This document shows positions 25,468 through 33,963 of a stretch of 64,000 bases of DNA, in pieces. The stretch is from JAAZKV01 sp041659525 (GTDB lineage Archaea > Iainarchaeota > Iainarchaeia > Iainarchaeales > JAAZKV01). The first letter of the stretch is position 1. The number at the start of each line of letters is the position of its first letter. The stretch spans positions 921,291 to 985,290 of the forward strand of contig JBAZYC010000001.1 of the NCBI GenBank assembly GCA_041659525.1, given 5' to 3'. A program made the translations under genes and the position numbers. The notes under the pieces are model-generated. The model was given only the letters and a program-made list of their open reading frames with translations, searched no databases and was not told the DNA's origin.

Positions 25468-26778
25468 TTAGCGTATTTCAAAACAAAATCCACTAATAGT
25501 TTCTTTAACTTTAGCTGAAATTAGTTCTTTGTTTTCGTCTTCAAAAAAAGTTGCTTTTACTGTAATACTTTTTTTTCCTTCAGGAAGTTTATTTCCGCAG
25601 AATTCGTCAATTAACTCAAAGTTTGCTTCTTTAACAAAAGAAAAAGTCCTAAGCAGTATTTTTGAGTCTGCGCACTTTGGGACCAAAAAACTAAAGTCGA
25701 GGTGTTTCTTTAAAAGATTTTTTTCTTTCCAAGCGATTGTGTCTTCTTTTGAAATTAACCCAATTTTGTGAATGGATATTTTTGTTTCATGAGTGTTTTC
25801 AATAAGCGTGAGTTCATTGTGTTCGACTGATTTTATTATCCCATAGTGGATTGAGTGAGTAGCTAAGTTTTCCACAAGAAATCTTTTTCCGATTTTTGCT
25901 TTTAATGTATTTATTGTGTGAGTTTGAGAAGCTACTGCTTTGTCACTTTCAACTAAAAGCATTTCTCCCTCTTTGAATTGCTGTGCAATTTCAACTATTT
26001 TTTTTGCAAGCAACTTTTTATCATTTTTTGAACAAATTTCATCAATTTCTTTTGCACTTTTGATAAAAGCAGTTCTAACTTTTTCGTTTAATGGATTTGA
26101 TAGTTGTATTTCTGAATAGATTTCAGGGTTTTGCAGTACCACTCTTGAAATTAAACTAACAAGGAGAGTGTAATTTGGGGAAGCAAGGTGCAAAGTTCTT
26201 TTTTGATCTACTTCTAGTTCTTTTAGTGTAGTTGCACAAACGAATTGAGAATAATGGGTGAGTCCTTGCACTATTGAAAGTATTTCATCATGTTCTTTTA
26301 TTGTTGTATTAAACAGTTCTGCTCCTTCTTTTTCTAACGCATTAATAATTTGCTTTGCCAGTTCTCCTTTACCTATTTTGATTATTGCAATACTTTGACC
26401 TGAAATGCACCCTATTCTTGGTCCGTGCATTGGGTGGAGAGAAACTACTTCAAGCCCTAATTTTGCTGCTTTGTTTAGTTCTTCTTCAAGCGGAGTTTTT
26501 ACTGAACATAAATCAATTAACAGAGAATCTTTTTTCATTATTTTTGATACTTTATTTATTACAACAGGCGCATCACTATTTGGAACACTTACAATTACTA
26601 TATCAAATTCTTTTGCTTGCTTTAAATCAGTTACTAAATTTAATTTATGTTCATCGCAAACCTTTTTTGCTGCTGCTTCACTTACATCATTAATAGAAAC
26701 TTCAAAATCGTTTCTCAAAAAGAGTTTTGCGTAAAAAGAACCAAAAGCTCCTGCTCCTCCAATTATTAGCATTTTCAT
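25468..26778 (-). CDS. tyrA: Prephenate dehydrogenase-like protein with C-terminal FDX-ACB-like domain
   Basis: The N-terminal half is a TyrA-type NAD(P) Rossmann domain: GGAGAFGSFYAK, VSVPNSDAP, SLHPMHGP and the helical dehydrogenase domain with LTHYSQF. It would oxidise prephenate to 4-hydroxyphenylpyruvate in tyrosine synthesis. From about residue 360 the sequence DFSFLVP, then DEFCGNKLPEGKKSITVKAT, resembles the ferredoxin-fold anticodon-binding (FDX-ACB) domain of phenylalanyl-tRNA synthetase. Total length is about 436 residues; some archaeal TyrA proteins are of similar length, so the extension may be shared. ATG at 26778 follows GTGA with a short spacer. The domain call is from memory of the motif. 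Confidence 0.8.
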   Translation of the reverse strand: MKMLIIGGAGAFGSFYAKLFLRNDFEVSINDVSEAAAKKVCDEHKLNLVTDLKQAKEFDIVIVSVPNSDAPVVINKVSKIMKKDSLLIDLCSVKTPLEEELNKAAKLGLEVVSLHPMHGPRIGCISGQSIAIIKIGKGELAKQIINALEKEGAELFNTTIKEHDEILSIVQGLTHYSQFVCATTLKELEVDQKRTLHLASPNYTLLVSLISRVVLQNPEIYSEIQLSNPLNEKVRTAFIKSAKEIDEICSKNDKKLLAKKIVEIAQQFKEGEMLLVESDKAVASQTHTINTLKAKIGKRFLVENLATHSIHYGIIKSVEHNELTLIENTHETKISIHKIGLISKEDTIAWKEKNLLKKHLDFSFLVPKCADSKILLRTFSFVKEANFELIDEFCGNKLPEGKKSITVKATFFEDENKELISAKVKETISGFCFEIR

Positions 26779-26849
26779 AAGAGTCACTTTTTTATTAACT
26801 TTTTTAAAAATAAATTGTTTTATATTTTTTTAAAATTATTTAATATTTT

Positions 26850-27629
26850 TTATTTTTTTCCAAAAGAGTATATATCATGTTGAGTTATTCTTTTTTTTAC
26901 AATTACTCTTGGGTAGTGGGGAAGTTCTTGTTCTTCTAAATAAAATCCTGTTTTTTCTGCAACTTTGCTGTGCTTTGCGTATCTCTTTAAATCAAAAGTA
27001 GTTGAGAGGGTAACAATGCATCCTCCTTCTTCAAGTAAAGAAAAATATTGGTGCTCAACTCTTGTAGTGTGATTTGAATAGGTGTGTGGTCCAAAAAGAT
27101 CAATTATTACTCCATATTTTTTTGAAGAAGAAAAATTTTCAAATGGTTTAACTTTTATTTCATCGATTTTTTTCAAATCTTCTCTCATTTTTTCGAATTC
27201 TCTCGCTTTTGCTTCATGTTCTGCTTTTACTTCAGGAGATTCCATTGATTTTGCAGTTTCTCTTAGTTGGGCAATTATTTTATCATATTTTAATCTGCCT
27301 AAATTAACTGCAGTAACAAAAACACTGTTTCCAAAAACATTTTTTAGTTCAGTAGAGAGCATAAAGTAACCCGCTCCTGAATCAAGAATTCTGAGTTTTT
27401 GTCCTGGTTTTGTTCTTGCTCGAATAAAGTTTTCTAAATCAAAATTGTGTGTTTTTTTTAAGAGGGCCATAGTTCTATTTTTCTTAAATCCGCCAAAAGC
27501 ACTTTCGAGTTCTTTTCTGTGACTTTTAATTAATTTTCCAGCATTTATTCTTCGGTTCCTAGAAGTAATATTTCTTTGTAACCAACTAGTACTTTTTTTT
27601 CTTGCTTTTATTTTATTGAGTGGGGTCAC
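26850..27629 (-). CDS. Probable class I methyltransferase-fold protein, unknown target
   Basis: A 259-residue protein with a very basic N-terminus (residues 1-60) and a Rossmann-like core: RILDSGAGYFMLS near residue 80, a partner strand VFVTAVNL, a charged helical insert, then YGVIIDLFGPH and EEGGCIVTLSTT. This order matches SAM-dependent methyltransferases. The basic N-terminus suggests an RNA substrate. A GTG start about 26-30 nt after a TTTAAAAC element suggests leaderless translation. The archaeal histone gene is divergent. Confidence 0.65.
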   Translation of the reverse strand: MTPLNKIKARKKSTSWLQRNITSRNRRINAGKLIKSHRKELESAFGGFKKNRTMALLKKTHNFDLENFIRARTKPGQKLRILDSGAGYFMLSTELKNVFGNSVFVTAVNLGRLKYDKIIAQLRETAKSMESPEVKAEHEAKAREFEKMREDLKKIDEIKVKPFENFSSSKKYGVIIDLFGPHTYSNHTTRVEHQYFSLLEEGGCIVTLSTTFDLKRYAKHSKVAEKTGFYLEEQELPHYPRVIVKKRITQHDIYSFGKK

Positions 27630-27763
27630 CTATTATAATAAAAACCAAAACTTGTTTTAAATCCTTGTTGGCGAAAAATCAGTGGGTTTAAATGCTTTTT
27701 CCTGTTTTTTATCTTTAATTAAGCGGTATTTGGCCAAAAAAAGGATTGTAGGGGTTGATTTTT

Positions 27764-27967
27764 GTGAGTGAATTACCATTAGCAGCTGTTGATAGATTAA
27801 TTAGAAAAGCTACAGGGATTAGAGTTAGTGAGAGTGCAGCTCAAGAACTTTCAAAGTATTTGGAAGAAGAAGGGATGAAAATCGGTCAACAGGCAGCAGT
27901 TTTCTCAAAGCACGCTGGAAGAAAAACTGTTACAGATGAAGACATAAGGCTAGCTCTAAAAAAGTAA
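27764..27967 (+). CDS. Archaeal histone
   Basis: A 67-residue histone-fold protein that would dimerise and wrap DNA. It has the HMf-like opening ELPLAAVDRLIRKA, the central long helix AAQELSKYLEEEG, and the C-terminal KHAGRKTVTDEDI-LAL block that contacts DNA and forms the third helix. GTG at 27764 gives the usual N-terminus; a TTG nine nucleotides upstream is an alternative. It has no N- or C-terminal tails. Confidence 0.95.
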   Translation: MSELPLAAVDRLIRKATGIRVSESAAQELSKYLEEEGMKIGQQAAVFSKHAGRKTVTDEDIRLALKK

Positions 27968-28081
27968 ATTTTTGGGGACTTGCTCTAAAAAAATAGTTTT
28001 TAGAAATTAGTTTAGAAATGGATAATTAAAAAAATTGTTTAAAAAATTTAAAAAAAGAAAAAATAAAATTGAAAAAGAAGA

Positions 28082-28351
28082 TTATTTCTTCTTTTTCTTA
28101 ACTGCTTTTTTAATACTTTTTTTCTTAGTTGCTTTAGTACTAACTTTAGCTACTGTTTTTTCAGCTTTTGCTTTTTTTATTGTACTAAAATTTATTAGTG
28201 TGTATAGTGGGCATGAACCGTATGCTACAACTAGTATTGGTACTAATCCAATTAATCCTAACCAGTTTTGGTAGTATACGCCTAGTCCGATTATTGCTAA
28301 TCCTATTACGCTTCTTACTTGCATATCAAGTTTGCTCATGTTTTTGTTCAT
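28082..28351 (-). CDS. DUF2892 (YgaP-type) membrane protein with Lys-rich tail
   Basis: An 89-residue protein. Residues 1-60 match the DUF2892 inner-membrane module: MSKLDMQVRSVIGLAII, a second hydrophobic segment and the closing GSCPLYTLINFST with its conserved Cys-Pro-Leu-Tyr. The last 30 residues are Lys/Ala repeats (KKKSIKKAVKKKKK), probably cytoplasmic. ATG at 28351 follows AAGGAG. Role unknown; in bacteria the module is sometimes fused to rhodanese. Confidence 0.8.
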   Translation of the reverse strand: MNKNMSKLDMQVRSVIGLAIIGLGVYYQNWLGLIGLVPILVVAYGSCPLYTLINFSTIKKAKAEKTVAKVSTKATKKKSIKKAVKKKKK

Positions 28352-28474
28352 TCTGACCACTCCTTAGTTCGTCAATATGTAAAGAAAAGGGGTTTATTGT
28401 ATTTAAAGCTATTTTTTTGACTGCAAGGTTTTTATTAAAGAAAAACCATTGTTTTTCATTGTTTGGTGGTTGTT

Positions 28475-29851
28475 TTGGGTGTAAAAAAAATTGTGGGAAA
28501 AGCTCAAGCTGGAAGAGTAAAAGAATATGAGGGGTACATTGATTTGAATTATAAACCAACTAAAGATGATTTAATTTGTGAGTATTATTTAGAGCCAGCT
28601 AAAGGAATTACTTTTGAATCAGCTGCGCAAAGAATTGCTTCTGAATCAAGTATTGGTACTTGGACTGATATTGGAACTCTTGATAAAAAATTGTTTGATG
28701 AGCTCTCTCCCAAGATTATTTACTTGGATAAAAAAAACGGGATAGTAAAAATTGCTTTTTCTAAAAATTTGTTTGAACCAAGAAATATTTCTCAAATACT
28801 TAGTTCGGTTGCAGGAAATATTTTTGGAATGAATGATGTAAAGAACCTCAAATTGTTGGACATTAATTTTCCTGATTCTTTCATTGATTGTTATATGGGT
28901 CCTTATTATGGGATTGAAGGGGTAAGAGCAATTTTTGGAGTAAAACATCGTCCACTTGTAGGAACAATTGTTAAACCAAAAATTGGTTTAGATGAAGTTG
29001 CTCATGCTAAAGTTGCTTATGATTCTTGGATTGGTGGATGCGATTTTGTTAAGGATGATGAGAACTTAACTTCAATGAGTTTTAATAATTTTGATAAAAG
29101 AATAATTGAAACGCTAAGAATGAGAGATAGAGCTGAGCGAGAAACTGGGGAACACAAAGCGTACTTAGCAAATGTCACTGCTCCTTATGGAGAAATGCTT
29201 AGAAGAGCAAAACATGTTATAAGAAATGGGGGAGAATTTGTAATGGTGGATGTTTTGACTGTTGGTTGGTCTGCTATTCAGGAACTTCGTGATCAAAATT
29301 TAAAAGTTGTTTACCATGGTCATCGTGCAATGCATGCTGCTTTCACAAGAAATCCTAAACATGGAATTAGTATGCTTGTGGTTGCAAAAATTTGCAGATT
29401 AATTGGAATTGATCAACTCCACGTTGGTGGAATAGTTGGTAAAATGTATGAGGGGCAAGAAGAAGTTTGTAATGTTGGTGAAGCAATTGAACACCAAGTG
29501 GTTACTGAAAAAATTTTCCAACACCGATTACAAGAAGATTGGCATAACTTGCGACCAATATTGGCTGTTTGTTCTGGTGGACTTCATCCGGGAAAAGTTC
29601 GACCACTAATCCACGCAATGGGTAGAGATATTGTAATCCAAGCGGGCGGAGGAATACATGGTCACCCAAATGGAACAGTGGCTGGAGCACGCGCAATGCG
29701 TCAAGCAGTGGATGCGGAAATGAGTGGACTTACCCCTCATGAATATGCAAAAACTCATTCTGAATTAAGAATTGCTCTAGAAAAGTGGGATGGTTCGGGA
29801 TTAAGTTTCTACGAAAAGCACCACTCTGATTTGAGGAAAAAGAAAAAATAA
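28475..29851 (+). CDS. rbcL: Ribulose-1,5-bisphosphate carboxylase large subunit, Form III type
   Basis: Adds CO2 to ribulose-1,5-bisphosphate to give two 3-phosphoglycerates; in archaea it works in AMP salvage rather than the Calvin cycle. All key sites are visible in about 458 residues: GTIVKPKIGL, the carbamylation Lys with metal-binding Asp and Glu in GGCDFVKDDE, HGHRAMHAAF, loop 6 Lys in GIVGKMYEG, CSGGLHPG and AGGGIHGHP. No small-subunit gene is near. Form III (a, b or II/III) cannot be settled by eye. TTG at 28475 is preferred (GGTGGT upstream); TTG at 28463 is possible. AMP phosphorylase and ribose-1,5-bisphosphate isomerase are not in the window. Confidence 0.93.
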   Translation: MGVKKIVGKAQAGRVKEYEGYIDLNYKPTKDDLICEYYLEPAKGITFESAAQRIASESSIGTWTDIGTLDKKLFDELSPKIIYLDKKNGIVKIAFSKNLFEPRNISQILSSVAGNIFGMNDVKNLKLLDINFPDSFIDCYMGPYYGIEGVRAIFGVKHRPLVGTIVKPKIGLDEVAHAKVAYDSWIGGCDFVKDDENLTSMSFNNFDKRIIETLRMRDRAERETGEHKAYLANVTAPYGEMLRRAKHVIRNGGEFVMVDVLTVGWSAIQELRDQNLKVVYHGHRAMHAAFTRNPKHGISMLVVAKICRLIGIDQLHVGGIVGKMYEGQEEVCNVGEAIEHQVVTEKIFQHRLQEDWHNLRPILAVCSGGLHPGKVRPLIHAMGRDIVIQAGGGIHGHPNGTVAGARAMRQAVDAEMSGLTPHEYAKTHSELRIALEKWDGSGLSFYEKHHSDLRKKKK

Positions 29852-29890
29852 TTAAAACTAATATTTTTTCTTTAAATTTCCTTTAGTTTT

Positions 29891-31336
29891 TTAGTGGTGC
29901 TCTATTACGCTTGCTCTGTTCCAATCAAATCTCTTTAGGTATAAGTAAACAATTGCAGTCATTAGTAAAGTAGATACTGCTTGTGCCCACCAAATTCCTT
30001 CGTAACCAAATATAATTGAAAAAACAAATGTGGTAACAAGGGTAACAATTAATCCTAGTAGTGAAAGATACATTGCTATTTTTGTGGCTCCTGTCCCTCT
30101 TATTGCTCCTATTATTATTGTTTGTACTCCACTAAAACCAAAAGTGAAAGCAATTATTTTAATGAATAAAGTAGTTTGAGCAATTGTTTCTGGGCTTGTT
30201 GGAACAAATGCTGTTGCAAGTGCTTCTGCTCCAAAGAACATTAAAGTACCTGCTAGTGTTAGTGAAATAAATGAAAGTAACATTGCGTTTGTAATAGTTT
30301 TTTTTACTCTATCAATCTTTTTTGCTCCAACGCATTGAGCAACTATAGTTGAAGTAGCAATAGAGATTCCGATTGCTGGTATTAATACAAAACTAAGAAA
30401 TCTTCCTCCGAGTCCGTACGCTGCAATTATTATTGTTCCAAAAGAGGTTACAATAAAAGTCATTAATAGCATTCCAATTGAACGGGCAAGGAATTCTACT
30501 GAAGCAGGAGCTCCTAAAAAGAAAATCTTTTTTATCATTTTTAAATCATATTTCATATCTTCAAGTTTAATGTGAATACTTGCTTTTCCGCTTAACAAAA
30601 TAAGTATTCCAGCCATTCCTGCTAGCCCTTGAGTGAAAATAGTTGCCCAAGCTGCTCCTGCTACTCCTAGTGCGGGGATTAATTGTGTTCCGTTTAGTGA
30701 AAAACCCATTATGAATAAAGGGTCTAAAAAGAAGTTTCCAATTGCTGCAAGAGTTACAATTAATACTGGGATATTTATGCTTCCTGTTCCTCTCAATAGC
30801 GCTTGGAAGACATAAAAGAAATAAACAAAAATTGTTCCAAGGAAACTAATTCCTAAGTAAGAGATTGCTTGAGTAGCCACTGCAGTTTCAGCTCCCATTA
30901 GGGAAACAAAAAAAGGAGTTAAAAAATATCCAACTATACTTAGAAAGAATCCAATTGCTCCAACTAGTATTAGTGATTGAGTAGCAACGTAATCAATCAT
31001 TTTTTGATCGTTCTTTCCTTTGTATTGGCCGATTAGAATGGTTCCTGCAATTGAGAAACCCATTATCATAGACATTACTACAAATAGAATTGGAAAACTT
31101 AGTGCGATTGCTGCTACTGATTGTTCTCCAAGTTGTCCTACCCAATAAGAATCTACTAATTGGAAAGAAACCATTATGATGTTTGAAAAAATCATTGGGA
31201 TTGAGAGCATTAGAAGAGTTTTAGTAATTGGTCCTTGGGTTAGATCTTTTCCTCTAACTAGTCCTTCTTCAGTAGCAACCATTTTGTCTTCGCGCTTTTT
31301 TGTAAAGTGCTTAATTAATTTGTGAAGCATGCACAT
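29891..31336 (-). CDS. MATE-family multidrug/cation antiporter
   Basis: A 481-residue membrane protein with about twelve hydrophobic segments and the MATE hallmarks GPITKTLLMLSIPMI, FQLVDSYWVGQLGEQSVAA and the mid-protein second half opening KKIFFLGAPASVEFL. It would export drugs or metabolites using an ion gradient. A TATA-like element about 20-25 nt upstream of the ATG at 31336 supports the longer start with a basic N-terminus; ATG at 31282 is an alternative. Confidence 0.9.
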   Translation of the reverse strand: MCMLHKLIKHFTKKREDKMVATEEGLVRGKDLTQGPITKTLLMLSIPMIFSNIIMVSFQLVDSYWVGQLGEQSVAAIALSFPILFVVMSMIMGFSIAGTILIGQYKGKNDQKMIDYVATQSLILVGAIGFFLSIVGYFLTPFFVSLMGAETAVATQAISYLGISFLGTIFVYFFYVFQALLRGTGSINIPVLIVTLAAIGNFFLDPLFIMGFSLNGTQLIPALGVAGAAWATIFTQGLAGMAGILILLSGKASIHIKLEDMKYDLKMIKKIFFLGAPASVEFLARSIGMLLMTFIVTSFGTIIIAAYGLGGRFLSFVLIPAIGISIATSTIVAQCVGAKKIDRVKKTITNAMLLSFISLTLAGTLMFFGAEALATAFVPTSPETIAQTTLFIKIIAFTFGFSGVQTIIIGAIRGTGATKIAMYLSLLGLIVTLVTTFVFSIIFGYEGIWWAQAVSTLLMTAIVYLYLKRFDWNRASVIEHH

Positions 31337-31508
31337 AGAAGAGAGAAAGAGGGTTAAAAATACTTGGGGTTAAAGGAAAGTTCTTTTTCGTTTTCTTTTT
31401 GCTTAGTCTTTTAATGGGTTTGGATTCAATTTTGGTAAAGAGTTCTAGTTTGAATTTTTAAAAGATTTTAATTGAAAAAGTAGTTTAGTTTTAGTGGAGG
31501 GATTTGTT

Positions 31509-32105
31509 GTGGAAAAGACTTTAAAGAATTTAGGAAAAGCTTTCATTGGAGAGAGTCAGGCGAGGAATAGGTATACTTTTTTTTCAAAACAAGCGTTGAA
31601 GGATGGTTATCCTCAATTGAGTGATATTTTTGCTGCTACTGCTGAACAAGAAAGAGAGCACGCAAAGCAATTAGCATTAATGATTAATGATTTAAGAGAG
31701 AAAGCAAAGAAAGCTAAAATCAAGTTACCTGAAGATAATGTAGTGGAAGCAAAAGCAGAGAGCTTGTTTGCTGACACTAAAACTAATCTTACTAGCGCAG
31801 TGGCTGGAGAGAATTATGAAACTACTGAAATGTACCCTACTTTCTCAAAAATAGCGGCTGAAGAAGGGTTAGTAGAGATCTCTGGAAAACTAAGAGCAAT
31901 TGGGATGGCTGAGAATCACCACAAGGAAAGATACCTTAGTTACTTAGAAGCAATGGAGAATGGAACTCTTTGGAAAAAAGACAAACCAGTTAAGTGGGTT
32001 TGCAGAGAATGCGGGTATGAGCACACAGGAAGCGAACCTCCAAAAGCTTGTCCAGCATGCAAACACGAACATTACTTCTATCAAGTAAAGTGTGAAAATT
32101 ACTAA
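31509..32105 (+). CDS. rbr: Rubrerythrin
   Basis: A non-heme di-iron peroxidase that protects anaerobes from hydrogen peroxide. The 198-residue product has a ferritin-like four-helix domain (GESQARNRY, TAEQEREHA, AGENYETTEMYP, MAENHHKERY supply the iron ligands) and a C-terminal rubredoxin domain with CREC and CPAC. GTG at 31509 follows GGAGG with an eight-nucleotide spacer. A hairpin-T-tract terminator follows. Confidence 0.95.
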   Translation: MEKTLKNLGKAFIGESQARNRYTFFSKQALKDGYPQLSDIFAATAEQEREHAKQLALMINDLREKAKKAKIKLPEDNVVEAKAESLFADTKTNLTSAVAGENYETTEMYPTFSKIAAEEGLVEISGKLRAIGMAENHHKERYLSYLEAMENGTLWKKDKPVKWVCRECGYEHTGSEPPKACPACKHEHYFYQVKCENY

Positions 32106-32118
32106 TAAATTTAAGGTT

Positions 32119-32154
32119 GATTTGGGTAAAAATTTGCCCAAATCCTATTTTTTT
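32119..32154 (+). terminator. Terminator of rbr
   Basis: GATTTGGG (32119-32126) and CCCAAATC (32137-32144) form an 8-bp stem followed by CTA and seven T residues. It starts 13 nt after the rubrerythrin stop codon. Confidence 0.75.
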
Positions 32155-32600
32155 AAAATTCAAAAACAAGTATTGTTATGTAATTTGCTTGTTTTAGAAA
32201 TTTCGTTAAAAATTATTCCACAAAATCCCAAAAACAAGGGCTGTTTAGTATGTATAATTAGTATTATTATTAATCAAATAGCTGATTTGGTGTGTTTTGA
32301 CTATTTCCGAATAAAATGGCATATTTTGTCTTAAACATAACAAAAATTAGGGTTCTTGGCACTCCTGATAGGTTTTAGCTGAATTAAGGCTAATTTATGC
32401 CTAAAATAGTTAAAATAAGTTAGTATAACACTTCTCGCTAGTGAAATTTGTGTTTTTTTACGTCAACATATTCAAATTGCCAATTTAAACCATTCTGTTG
32501 TACTTTGACTAGTTCCACAATCAACGAAGTGAGTAAAAAAAGCTCTATTTGGGCTCCATTTAGCATATAAAACGTTAAAATCCTATACATAAAAGGAAAG
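32155..32600. other. Long non-coding stretch upstream of ftsZ
   Basis: About 450 nt of AT-rich DNA without a convincing gene. An 80-codon open frame overlapping the rbr end lacks a ribosome-binding site and crosses the terminator. A TATA-like ATATAAAA near 32565-32573 may be a second ftsZ promoter. I see no tRNA, C/D-box or repeat structure in the rest. Confidence 0.5.
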
Positions 32601-32661
32601 GTTTATAAATAAGGTAAGCGACAATATAAGCAATGAGATTTTGCCTTTATGGCAAGGGTGA
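32601..32661 (+). promoter_or_regulatory. ftsZ promoter, leader hairpin and Shine-Dalgarno
   Basis: TTTATAAATA at 32601-32610 predicts a start near 32630. The short leader holds a perfect hairpin TTGCC-TTTAT-GGCAA (32641-32655) directly abutting GGGTGA (32656-32661), the ribosome-binding site for the ATG at 32666. The stem sits close enough to influence ribosome access. Confidence 0.65.
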
Positions 32662-32665
32662 TTAA

Positions 32666-33760
32666 ATGAAATCTTTAATAGAAGGAGCAATGGGTAAGGA
32701 ATCAACTAAGGTTGATGACAAACTAGAAGAATTTGGAACACCAAAAATAATGGTTATCGGATGCGGAGGAGCAGGATGTAACGCAGTTAATAGACTTGCA
32801 GCAATGGGTATTGCTGGAGCTCAATTAGTTGCAATCAACACTGACAAGCAACACTTAGCTATTGTTAACGATGAAATTACTAAAGTTTTAATCGGAAAAA
32901 GTGTTACTAGAGGATTAGGAGCTGGAGGGTACCCTGAAGTTGGTGCTAAGGCTGCTGAAGTTTCAAGAAACGCTTTAGAAGAAGTTATGTCTGGCGTAGA
33001 TATGTTATTCTTATCTGCCGGAATGGGTGGAGGAACAGGAACAGGTTCTGCTCCAATAGTTGCAGGAATTGCTAAAGAGCAAGGTGCAATCGTAATCGCA
33101 ATGGTTACATACCCATTCGCTCTAGAAAAAGCTAGATTAATCAAAGCTGAAGAAGGTATTGACTCACTACAAAAAGTATGTGATACTGTTGTTGTAATTG
33201 ACAATAATAGATTGGTTGAATTAGTTCCTAATTTACCAATTCAAGACGCTTTCAAAGTTGCTGATGAAGTAATTGCTAGAACTGTAAGAGGAATTACAGA
33301 AACAATCACACAACCTTCATTAATCAACTTAGATTACGCTGACGTTAGATCAATAATGTCAAACAAAGGTTTGAGTGTTATTGCTGTTGGTGAATCAAAG
33401 TCAGTTGACAAAGTTAACGAAGTTGTTGAAGACACTTTGAAGAACGCTTTGTTAGACATTGATATAGCAGGAGCTACAGGATGCTTAATACACATTACTG
33501 GAGGACCTGATTTAACTTTGGGAGAAGCTAACGCTGTTGGTGAAATGTTAACAGAAAAAATCGATCCTAAAGCAGTTGTAATTTGGGGAGCAAGAGTTGA
33601 CCCAACATTCGAGAACAAATTAGAAGTAATTTGTATCTTCACAGGTGTTCACTCACCATACATAAAAGCTTCACCAGGAAAATTCTCTGGAAAAGGCGAC
33701 TCTAAGGAATCATCAAGAGGATATAGAGATAGAGACCTTGATTTAGATTTCATAAGGTAA
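32666..33760 (+). CDS. ftsZ: Cell division protein FtsZ
   Basis: A tubulin-like GTPase that forms the division ring. The 364-residue product has GCGGAGCNAVNR, the tubulin signature GMGGGTGTG at residues 119-127 and the T7-loop region NLDYADVRSIM. The charged C-terminal tail ends RDRDLDLDFIR, a plausible partner-binding peptide. Codon use is noticeably different from its neighbours (more AAC, TAC, GGA), as expected for a highly expressed gene. It has its own promoter and a 3' hairpin. Confidence 0.97.
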   Translation: MKSLIEGAMGKESTKVDDKLEEFGTPKIMVIGCGGAGCNAVNRLAAMGIAGAQLVAINTDKQHLAIVNDEITKVLIGKSVTRGLGAGGYPEVGAKAAEVSRNALEEVMSGVDMLFLSAGMGGGTGTGSAPIVAGIAKEQGAIVIAMVTYPFALEKARLIKAEEGIDSLQKVCDTVVVIDNNRLVELVPNLPIQDAFKVADEVIARTVRGITETITQPSLINLDYADVRSIMSNKGLSVIAVGESKSVDKVNEVVEDTLKNALLDIDIAGATGCLIHITGGPDLTLGEANAVGEMLTEKIDPKAVVIWGARVDPTFENKLEVICIFTGVHSPYIKASPGKFSGKGDSKESSRGYRDRDLDLDFIR

Positions 33761-33786
33761 ATAATAAGTAAAACTAATAATGTAAT

Positions 33787-33807
33787 CCTGGGGCTAAAAG
33801 CTCCAGG
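33787..33807 (+). terminator. Strong hairpin after ftsZ
   Basis: CCTGGGGCT, AAA, AGCTCCAGG form a 9-bp stem (one G-U pair) with a three-base loop, 26 nt after the ftsZ stop. No T-tract follows directly, so it may stabilise or process the 3' end rather than stop transcription. Confidence 0.5.
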
Positions 33808-33963
33808 GTCACATCCCAATTAAGAAAATCTTTTTCTCTTTTGCTAACTTGCTTTTATAAAACCAAATTAAAATCAATAAGCTTTTGCCAGTAAAGTCAA
33901 AAAACCTTTACTCGTAAAACCCGCAGGGTTTTGTTTATAATCATTTACTCCTTTTTTCTTTGC

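Noticed and set aside
28035..28274. 79-codon open frame opposite the DUF2892 gene
   Set aside because: The minus strand encodes a recognisable membrane module with SD site; this frame is its shadow.
32092..32334. 80-codon open frame overlapping the end of rbr
   Set aside because: It crosses the rbr terminator hairpin, has no ribosome-binding site and an odd hydrophobic composition; treated as chance.
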